A stretch of DNA of 20,754 nt from JBLNDJ01 sp050261515 (GTDB lineage: Bacteria; Acidobacteriota; Terriglobia; Bryobacterales; Bryobacteraceae): NCBI GenBank assembly GCA_050261515.1, contig JBLNDJ010000054.1, positions 1 to 20,754 of the forward strand. The letters run 5' to 3'. A program made the translations under genes and the position numbers. Positions 15,504 to 20,754 of this stretch are shown here, in pieces (position 1 is the first letter of the stretch; the number at the start of each line of letters is the position of its first letter). The notes beneath the pieces were generated by a model that saw only the letters and a list, made by a program, of their open reading frames with translations, was not told the DNA's origin and ran no database searches.

Positions 15504-16247
15504 ATGTCCATTCCGGCCGACCTAGCCAAGCTCAGCGTTCAGGATTTCGCCAAGCGATTCCGGCAAGAGATGGTTCCCCTGGGCAACCGCTTCGCCTGGT
15601 TTTCGCTTGTGCCGCTCGCCGAAGACGACGTCAAGGAATACCTGGAAGACCCCATCGCGGCGCTCCCGCCCACGCTGCAAGCCGGCCTGACCCCTGTCTC
15701 GATCTTCTTCGTGCCGTACCTGGAAAAGCCGGGCGGAGGCCCCGAGTCCGTAGCCTTCACCCCGCCCCCCAACTCCGTCCGCGCCCTCTCGGCGCGCTTC
15801 GACGCCAACGGCGGGGCCGTCCTGGTCTTCGCGATTAAAGACCAGGACGTCGCCGACTATCATTACTTCTTCTACCGCGCGATCGCCGGCATCATCGCGG
15901 ACCACTTCCGCCCCGAAAAACTCGCGGGCTACTACGACCTCCTGCGGGAAGAGCTGCGCGCCCGCGTCCACGGCGAAGTCGAGGAAGAGAGCTGGAAGCT
16001 CAAGCAGACCCTCCTCCAACGCCAGACCGACGTCCGCCGCGACACCAAGCTGTTCCGCAGCTACGCCCGCCAGTCCCTCATCGATACGCTGACGCTCTAC
16101 CTGCACGGAATCTGCTGCGACATCGACGTAGAGACCGGCCCCCGCCAGCTCCCCAGCCGCTACCTCCGCCGCCGGCTGGAGCTGCTCCACGACATCTTCC
16201 CGCCGCCCGAAGGCTGCGCCGTCTTCCCCGAAGAGCTGAAATCTTAA
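15504..16247 (+). CDS. Unrecognised soluble protein cotranscribed with the pseudouridine synthase gene
   Basis: 247 residues. No signal peptide or membrane helix. I do not recognise a family. Visible features: a mixed alpha/beta N-terminal half with several hydrophobic strands (GNRFAWFSLVPL, VSIFFVPYL, GGAVLVFAIKDQ), a helical aromatic segment DYHYFFYRAIAGIIADHF, then a charged helix rich in E, K and Q (HGEVEEESWKLKQTLLQRQTD), and a C-terminal part with LHGICCDIDV and a basic RYLRRRLELLHD. The start is taken as the ATG at 15504, nine bases after AAAGG; a TTG at 15495 overlapping the previous stop is the alternative. No catalytic motif can be claimed. Confidence 0.75.
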   Translation: MSIPADLAKLSVQDFAKRFRQEMVPLGNRFAWFSLVPLAEDDVKEYLEDPIAALPPTLQAGLTPVSIFFVPYLEKPGGGPESVAFTPPPNSVRALSARFDANGGAVLVFAIKDQDVADYHYFFYRAIAGIIADHFRPEKLAGYYDLLREELRARVHGEVEEESWKLKQTLLQRQTDVRRDTKLFRSYARQSLIDTLTLYLHGICCDIDVETGPRQLPSRYLRRRLELLHDIFPPPEGCAVFPEELKS

Positions 16248-16278
16248 AACCCGGGGCAGTAAACTCGATTCCGGTTTT
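16246..16278. terminator. Weak hairpin between convergent genes
   Basis: AAAACCCGG at 16246-16254 pairs with CCGGTTTT at 16271-16278 with one bulged C and a 16-base loop. It starts in the stop codon of the upstream plus-strand gene and ends 16 bases short of the convergent Gfo/Idh gene. The T-run is inside the stem. Function as a terminator is plausible, not clear. Confidence 0.3.
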
Positions 16279-16294
16279 CGCGGCTGGCCCTGCC

Positions 16295-17521
16295 CTACGA
16301 CGCCGTCCCGTAATCCTTGATCTTGAGCGTCTTGCCCTGCTGTAGCGCCGATTCGTGCGCGACCACGCCCGGCGCTGTATACGCAACCGCTTCCCAGACA
16401 TTGACCGCGGGATGGCGGTCCTCCACAATCGCACGGACGAATTCATGCGTGAGAAAAGTGTGGGAGTTGCCATGCCCGGTCTGCACACGCATCGGCTCCG
16501 GGAGCCGTTCGAAGTGATCGGGCTGCTGATAGGCGGTCCGTTGCACGTCACCCTCGGGGTAGCCGTTGCTGTCGAGAACGGTCTTCCCGTCCTTCGAGAT
16601 CTGGAACACCGTGTTCGGCGACCCTTCGGGACGGCTCATGATATACGACATCCGGTCGCCATAGAACAGGCCGCGTTCGGTCCCTCCGGCGGCGATATGC
16701 CACGAGATCGAAATCCGCGCGGAGTGCCCGCCCGACGTCTTGAAAAATGCCGTCTCTCCCCAGAACGGATTCTGGTACATGTTGGTCTTCAGGATCTCGT
16801 GGCCGTCGCCCCACCCGATCGCCGTCACTTCGGCCAATCGCTCGCCGGTCACCGGGATCACGATGCCTGTGCAATGCGTCGGATAATGCATCGGCGCGAG
16901 CCCGTGGCGCCACGTAGGCAATCCCTGTTCGTCGAACATGAGCGGCAGGAGGCCTTCGTGGTGATACTCGGCTTCGGAGTAGAAAATCGTGCCGAAGCGG
17001 CCCTCCCTGGCCCACTCCCGGCAGGTGAACACCTCGGGCCGGTAGTAGCTGGTCTCGGCCATCATGTACTTCATGCCGGTCGACTTGACCGCGTCCAGCA
17101 ACTCTTCGAGTTCCGCGATCGACATCCCCGCCGGCACTGCGCTGATCACGTGCTTGCCGGCCTTCATCGCCTCAACCGCCATCCAGACGTGCAGGGGAGC
17201 CGGCGTAAACACGGCGACGGCGTTCATGCCCGGATGCTTCAGCATCTCGCGAAAGCGGGGATAGGCGTTGCCGCAGCGGTACGTTTCTTGCAGCCGCTGC
17301 AAACGGTCGGGGCGGATATCGCAAACCGCGGCGACGGCGCAATCCGGATCGAGATGCCACTGGAAGGACGAACCAAATCCGCCGCCCACGACACCGATCT
17401 TGACCTTCCGGCCGCGGTTATACTGCGTCGTTTGCGCGCTCGACCGGCTGGCGGCGGCTCCCGCCGCCAGTCCCGCGGCGCGGAGAACGTCCCGTCTGTT
17501 CCACGACATTCGGTTCGGCAT
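16295..17521 (-). CDS. Tat-exported Gfo/Idh/MocA-family oxidoreductase
   Basis: 408 residues. Residues 7-30 are a twin-arginine signal (WNRRDVLRAAGLAAGAAASRSSA), so it should be exported folded to the periplasm with its nicotinamide cofactor. The Rossmann fold starts at KIGVVGGGFGSSF (41-53). At 128-130, where the family normally has Glu-Lys-Pro with its catalytic lysine, this protein has Ala-Val-Pro (GKHVISAVPAGMS). The C-terminal alpha/beta domain includes GHGNSHTFLTHEFVRAI. Substrate unknown; relatives act on sugars and sugar derivatives. A strong ribosome binding site GAAGGAAGGG precedes the ATG. Last gene of a three-gene minus-strand group, 76 bases after the hydrolase gene. Confidence 0.9.
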   Translation of the reverse strand: MPNRMSWNRRDVLRAAGLAAGAAASRSSAQTTQYNRGRKVKIGVVGGGFGSSFQWHLDPDCAVAAVCDIRPDRLQRLQETYRCGNAYPRFREMLKHPGMNAVAVFTPAPLHVWMAVEAMKAGKHVISAVPAGMSIAELEELLDAVKSTGMKYMMAETSYYRPEVFTCREWAREGRFGTIFYSEAEYHHEGLLPLMFDEQGLPTWRHGLAPMHYPTHCTGIVIPVTGERLAEVTAIGWGDGHEILKTNMYQNPFWGETAFFKTSGGHSARISISWHIAAGGTERGLFYGDRMSYIMSRPEGSPNTVFQISKDGKTVLDSNGYPEGDVQRTAYQQPDHFERLPEPMRVQTGHGNSHTFLTHEFVRAIVEDRHPAVNVWEAVAYTAPGVVAHESALQQGKTLKIKDYGTAS

Positions 17522-17597
17522 TGCGTCCCTTCCTTCTCTGAAAGACTACGCCAGTTGCGGCGCGCCTGGCGCTCCCGGTCCCCTGGGGCCCGCCGGG

Positions 17598-18278
17598 TTA
17601 CACGTAAAAGTAGTTGTCGTGGCCGGGAATAATGATGTCTGCTGTTCGGCCCAGCATTTCTATCGTGCGTGAAGCCTGGGTCGCGTCGCTCGAATTGAAG
17701 TAGCCGGTCCGCTCCAGGAAGAAATCTCTGGTCATGACGGCATCTCCGGCGGCGATCACGCGGCGGCCTTCGGAGACGAAACGGAGGCTGTGGTGGCCGG
17801 CCGAGTGGCCTGGCGTGGCGACCACTTCCACGGCGTCAAACAGCTTGGCGGAAGCCGGCTCGAGGGGACGCGTGAAAGTCTTGGCGCGGTTCAGCATCTG
17901 GGCGATGGGCGGCGCCGCGTACCAGGCTGCTTTTGGAAAATGTGGGAGGCCGGCGTAGTGGTCCGAGTGCTCGTGGGTGATGAAGACCGCAGTCACGTCG
18001 TCGAGCTTCAGGCCGGTGCGGCGGTCGAGTTCCTTGGCCATTTCGGCTTTGTCGGCAAGCGAAGGGTCCACCAGGAGCTGAAAGCCATCGCCGCTGATCA
18101 GGGTGCAGTTGCAGATGGCGGAGCGCACGGGCTTTGCGTCGGATTCTCCCCAATACCGGTTGCGGGAGAGGTTGCCGATTGTGATGACGTGCCAGCGAAT
18201 GCCCTTCGGGGCCGCTCCGAAGGCCGGAGCCGCCAGCAAAGGAAGAGATCCTATCAGTTGCCGTCTATTGATAGTCAT
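17598..18278 (-). CDS. Exported metallo-beta-lactamase-fold hydrolase
   Basis: 226 residues from the ATG at 18278. The N-terminus NRRQLIGSLPLLAAPAFGA is a short Tat-like signal. The metal site is complete: HEHSDH at 102-107, the PGHSAGHHS histidine, the AGDA aspartate and a final PGHDNYFYV histidine right at the C-terminus, so it should bind two metal ions. The compact size and motif spacing match MBL-fold hydrolases of the lactonase/glyoxalase II type rather than true beta-lactamases; the substrate is unknown. An in-frame TTG at 18293 is a less likely start. It sits 35 bases after the aldo/keto reductase gene and 76 before the Gfo/Idh gene in the same direction. Confidence 0.88.
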   Translation of the reverse strand: MTINRRQLIGSLPLLAAPAFGAAPKGIRWHVITIGNLSRNRYWGESDAKPVRSAICNCTLISGDGFQLLVDPSLADKAEMAKELDRRTGLKLDDVTAVFITHEHSDHYAGLPHFPKAAWYAAPPIAQMLNRAKTFTRPLEPASAKLFDAVEVVATPGHSAGHHSLRFVSEGRRVIAAGDAVMTRDFFLERTGYFNSSDATQASRTIEMLGRTADIIIPGHDNYFYV

Positions 18279-18313
18279 GGAAGATCGACGCAAAACAACG
18301 GTCCGCCGCGGCG

Positions 18314-19261
18314 CTAGTCGCGGGTTTTCCAGTACTCGAGGGCCGGGCCGCGAACGGCATCGAACCGGCCGCTGGCCGCTCGGGCGCGCAGGGCAGCCAT
18401 TTCCTCCGCCGTGAACGGCTTGAAATTCCGAGCCACGCGGACGTCATCTTCGAGCTGCCCGATGGTGTTGAAGCCCAGAGCCGCCGTGGTAACCGGAAGG
18501 CTCAGGGCAAAACGCACGCAATCGGTCGAGCAGTAGGTTCGCAGCAGGAACGCATTGCCGAAGACCTTGATTGCCACGATTCCGACGCCGCGCTCGACGG
18601 CCGCGGGGAGCGCCGTTTTTTCGAAGCTCGTGGCCGGGTCGCCGGAAAACGAGCTGTCGGCAATGTGCAGCGGCATCACCGAGACATCGAACTGCTCGGC
18701 ATGCTTGAGCATCTCTACGTGGTTGAGCGGATCCTTGCAGTTGGAGTAACCGATGAAGCGGACTTTGCCGGCCTTCTTTGCGGCGGCGAAAGCTTCATAG
18801 GCGCCGCCCGGCGCGAAGATCTGGTCGATGTCGCGTTTGTAACTGACGCCGTGCATGTGCCAGAGATCCAGGTGATCCGTCTTCATGAGCCGGAGCGAAG
18901 TCTCGAGTTCCTGTTCGGCCTCTTTGCGAGTCCGTTTCAAGGTCTTGCTGACCAGGAAAATATCCTTGCGGAAAGAGGTCATGGCTTCGCCGTAGACCTG
19001 CTCCCCGTAGCCGTCGGAGTAACCGCGGGCCATATCGAAGAAAGTGACGCCCAGATCGTAGGCGCGGCGCACCAGGGCTACGCCTTCCGTGCGGGAGATC
19101 ATGTGAAAGCGTGCTCCGCCCATACCGATGATGCTGACCCGCTGGCCGGTCTTGCCCAGAACTCGGCTCGGGATGCTGCCGGCCGGCGGCGGAGCCGGTT
19201 TTGCCGTAGCCGCACCGCCCAGCCCTGCAAACACCGCACCAAAGAAACTGCGTCTCTGCAT
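18314..19261 (-). CDS. Tat-exported aldo/keto reductase
   Basis: 315 residues. MQRRSFFGAVFAGLGGAATA is a twin-arginine signal. The aldo/keto reductase tetrad can be placed: D76 and Y81 in FFDMARGYSDG, K106 in IFLVSKT, H137 in LDLWHMHG. The barrel continues to VRFIGYSNCKD and VTTAALGFNTIGQLEDDV near the C-terminus. It should reduce a carbonyl with NAD(P)H or work in reverse; the substrate is unknown. The ATG at 19261 has AAAGGAG six bases upstream, and longer upstream extensions are unlikely. First gene of the group with the MBL hydrolase and Gfo/Idh genes, which are all exported. Confidence 0.92.
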   Translation of the reverse strand: MQRRSFFGAVFAGLGGAATAKPAPPPAGSIPSRVLGKTGQRVSIIGMGGARFHMISRTEGVALVRRAYDLGVTFFDMARGYSDGYGEQVYGEAMTSFRKDIFLVSKTLKRTRKEAEQELETSLRLMKTDHLDLWHMHGVSYKRDIDQIFAPGGAYEAFAAAKKAGKVRFIGYSNCKDPLNHVEMLKHAEQFDVSVMPLHIADSSFSGDPATSFEKTALPAAVERGVGIVAIKVFGNAFLLRTYCSTDCVRFALSLPVTTAALGFNTIGQLEDDVRVARNFKPFTAEEMAALRARAASGRFDAVRGPALEYWKTRD

Positions 19262-19293
19262 GGCAACTCCTTTCGGGTTTCCAGATCCCATTG

Positions 19294-19322
19294 AGTATAG
19301 AACCAACTGCCGTTCATCAGAA
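19294..19322 (-). promoter_or_regulatory. Candidate promoter of the three-gene Tat operon
   Basis: In the minus-strand sense TTCTGA (19322-19317) and TATACT (19299-19294) are 17 bases apart. The -10 is near-consensus, the -35 weak. The predicted leader is about 25 bases and contains the AAAGGAG ribosome binding site of the aldo/keto reductase gene. Confidence 0.4.
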
Positions 19323-19546
19323 TCTGTCTTAATCAGGACCCGGAGCGGATGCGCCCGCAGGTGGCGGCGCTGTCCCGAGGTCCGGTTCTTCCGGTAGCCC
19401 CGCCTCCTCGAAAGATCGGACCCGGTTGGTCGCCGGGACCCTGGCCGAGGTGCAGCCGCACGCCGCAAAGGTTGCTCGTCAACACGTTTCCTCCTTCGCG
19501 AGTAAAATGGCACTCGGTAGGCCGGCCTTTACGCCTCGACCACGGT
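19323..19546. other. Intergenic region upstream of the ankyrin-FKBP gene
   Basis: No gene is supported here, although the frame of the downstream gene stays open back to about 19349; that part is proline- and arginine-rich without domain character. A possible plus-strand promoter is TCAACA at 19479-19484 and TAAAAT at 19503-19508 (18-base spacer), which would start transcription near 19515. Confidence 0.3.
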
Positions 19547-20494
19547 ATGGCAACGGAAGAAGAACGCTGCGCGGAGGCGAAACAGTTTCGCCGGATCGAT
19601 GACGCTTTCCGGAAAGGCGACCTCGAAGCCTTGCGCGCCGCCGTTGACGACGCCGCGCTGGTCCCGAACGGCCGGATGCCGGACACAGTCGGCAATTGCC
19701 TGGTATATGCGATCTACCACAGCCCGCTCCCGTTCATCCGGACGCTCCTCGAAATCGGCGCCGACCCGAATGCTCCGGTCACCGGCGGTTTCCCACCGCT
19801 CATCGCGGCCCTGGCCTGTGCTCAGGACGCACCCGGCGCCGTCCGGCGCGCGGACGTCCATGACATCCTGCGTTTGCTGCTCTCGTTCGGCGCCGACCCG
19901 AACCAGCGCGGCATCAATGATTACACGCCGCTGCACATGGCGGTCGCAGTACGGGATCCACTCGCCGTCCAACTTCTTCTCGACGCCGGCGCCGACCCCG
20001 AACAGCGGACGCGGATCGACGATTGTGAAACGCCGCTGGAGGCGGCCCGGGCCGCCGGTCTGCCGGAGATCGAGGCCACGCTTGCGCGCAAAGGCAATCC
20101 GATGCGGCGGCGCCTGCGGTCCGGCCTGAAGGTGCTTGCCGACATTCCCGGCCCGGGAGAACAGGTACGCCGTCAACGCAATTACCGCATCCGCCTTCGT
20201 CTCTGGTTGAATCGGGGGGAACCGGTGCGGTGGCGCAGTGCGTGGGGACCCGTAGGCAGCGCGACGCTCGAAGACGGCGGCGAAACCCTGCTCACGGAAG
20301 TTCGGATCGACCGCCGATCACTCATCAACGGGCTGTTTTATGGTATGGAAGGCATGCGCGTCGGCGGAATGCGACGCCTCGAAATAGCCCCGCATCTCGC
20401 GTACGGGCGCGGAGGTGTGCCAGGAGTAATTCCCGCCGGCGCAGCGTTGACAGCTGAAATCGCGATCCTCGGGGCTGTTGGTGAGGGTCGCTGA
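19547..20494 (+). CDS. Ankyrin-repeat protein fused to an FKBP-like domain
   Basis: 315 residues from the ATG at 19547. Residues about 18-183 contain ankyrin repeats, with the loop motif GADPN at 71, 116 and (as GADPE) 149, and NDYTPLHMAVA at 125. Residues about 192-308 resemble an FKBP-type peptidyl-prolyl isomerase: GMEGMRVGGMRRLEIAPHLAYG and GVIPAGAALTAEIAIL follow the FKBP pattern. Several FKBP12 active-site positions are lost: the Phe-Asp pair is replaced by VRW, the HYTG tyrosine region by LRLWLN, and the final Phe (LVFDVEL) by Ala. No signal peptide, so cytoplasmic, probably a binding or scaffold protein. The ribosome binding site is weak. It stands alone, divergent from the Tat operon. 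Confidence 0.85.
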   Translation: MATEEERCAEAKQFRRIDDAFRKGDLEALRAAVDDAALVPNGRMPDTVGNCLVYAIYHSPLPFIRTLLEIGADPNAPVTGGFPPLIAALACAQDAPGAVRRADVHDILRLLLSFGADPNQRGINDYTPLHMAVAVRDPLAVQLLLDAGADPEQRTRIDDCETPLEAARAAGLPEIEATLARKGNPMRRRLRSGLKVLADIPGPGEQVRRQRNYRIRLRLWLNRGEPVRWRSAWGPVGSATLEDGGETLLTEVRIDRRSLINGLFYGMEGMRVGGMRRLEIAPHLAYGRGGVPGVIPAGAALTAEIAILGAVGEGR

Positions 20495-20657
20495 CCTTGG
20501 CATCCGTCCGAAGGCCGGTGTGGGTCAGTTTGATTTTCTGATCCATCGGAGCAACGATGTCGCTCACGTCCCAGAGGCGGTCCTGACCTGCCCCCGAAGA
20601 CTCTATCAGTGATAATTGAGGATTTTCCGGCCAAAAGACGGAGAGGAGTCCTCAAAC
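20495..20657. other. Intergenic stretch with possible transposase remnant
   Basis: No intact gene. On the minus strand 20585-20500 reads D-R-L-W-D-V-S-D-I-V-A-P-M-D-Q and then loses character; this resembles C-terminal tails of some bacterial transposases from memory only. The plus strand has TGACCTGCCCCC at 20584-20595, similar in style to IS3-group ends. A GATAAT at 20611-20616 could be a -10 for the gene starting at 20658. None of these is secure. Confidence 0.25.
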
Positions 20658-20754
20658 GTGAAGAAGACGCAGCATAGCGAAAATGGGGCCGCGATCGATC
20701 GATCGCGGAAACGTGCTGGCGGCACTCAAGGGGCGGCGATGAAGCTCTGGCTTC
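20658..20754 (+). CDS. Start of a gene leaving the window (partial)
   Basis: A GTG at 20658 is preceded, after nine bases, by the strong ribosome binding site GAGGAG (20643-20648), and the frame is open to the end of the window (32 codons). The visible residues begin V-K-K-T-Q-H-S-E and continue with a basic R-S-R-K-R stretch and M-K-L-W-L. The first eight residues are like the start of IS3-type OrfA proteins (KK-x-R-H/F-S/T-E-E), but the following residues do not continue in that pattern. Product unknown. Confidence 0.4.
   Translation, partial: MKKTQHSENGAAIDRSRKRAGGTQGAAMKLWL
20689..20708. repeat. Perfect 20-bp palindrome
   Basis: CCGCGATCGA followed by TCGATCGCGG is a perfect inverted repeat with no spacer. 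It includes three overlapping GATC sites and lies inside the first codons of the partial gene. It could be a protein binding site or a chance product of GATC/CGATCG repetition. Confidence 0.6.

Noticed and set aside
18279..19513. N-terminal extension of the aldo/keto reductase to 19513
   Set aside because: The extension is arginine-rich and would hide the Tat signal; the ATG at 19261 has an ideal ribosome binding site.
1..20754. CRISPR arrays, tRNA or rRNA genes, riboswitches
   Set aside because: No regularly spaced repeats, no cloverleaf with a plausible anticodon arm, and no recognisable riboswitch core were seen by eye. A covariance-model scan would be decisive.

Overview
This window is ordinary chromosomal, GC-rich bacterial DNA. 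The gene content points to a soil-type Acidobacteriota member, possibly Bryobacterales/Solibacter-like: an SSS symporter beside galK, a Hut cluster using a fused formiminotransferase-cyclodeaminase, several twin-arginine (Tat) exported oxidoreductases of the Gfo/Idh and aldo/keto families, and an ankyrin-FKBP fusion. That taxonomic call is inference from gene types; there is no rRNA or other marker here. No phage, CRISPR array, tRNA or rRNA was seen. The only hints of mobile DNA are at the two edges.

Layout. 1-171: structured non-coding edge with an inverted repeat and a strong hairpin. 172-3973 (minus): a probable operon read as SSS sugar symporter, two-helix mini membrane protein, galactokinase galK, then a DinB/maleylpyruvate-isomerase-like protein. 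4064-5677 (plus): lactate permease family protein with a good sigma70-like promoter. 5701-6159 (minus) and 6196-6438 (plus): divergent PEBP-like and CDGSH iron-sulfur proteins. 6469-6990 (minus) hpt and 7036-7431 (plus) rsfS are divergent. 7428-8584 (minus): a small membrane protein followed by lipA. 8623-9636 (minus): a secreted-protein gene broken by at least three frame changes. 9696-14587 (minus): hutU, hutI and a fused glutamate formimidoyltransferase/cyclodeaminase, followed by a MerR regulator. 14710-16247 (plus): RsuA/RluB-type pseudouridine synthase and an unrecognised 247-residue protein. 16295-19261 (minus): three Tat-signal proteins (aldo/keto reductase, metallo-beta-lactamase-fold hydrolase, Gfo/Idh/MocA oxidoreductase). 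19547-20494 (plus): ankyrin repeats fused to an FKBP-like domain. 20495-20754: intergenic stretch and the start of a gene that runs off the window, over a perfect 20-bp palindrome.

How the genes work together. The left operon would import a hexose with sodium and phosphorylate galactose. The Hut genes take urocanate to glutamate and pass the one-carbon unit to tetrahydrofolate; histidine ammonia-lyase (hutH), which would feed them, is not in the window. hpt, rsfS, lipA and the pseudouridine synthase are housekeeping genes. I do not see a convincing new defence or metabolic system. The items most worth a second look are the ankyrin-FKBP fusion with missing catalytic residues, the three-gene Tat operon, start-codon-proximal -10 elements suggesting leaderless mRNAs, the multiply broken secreted-protein gene, and the possible mobile-element remnants at the right edge.
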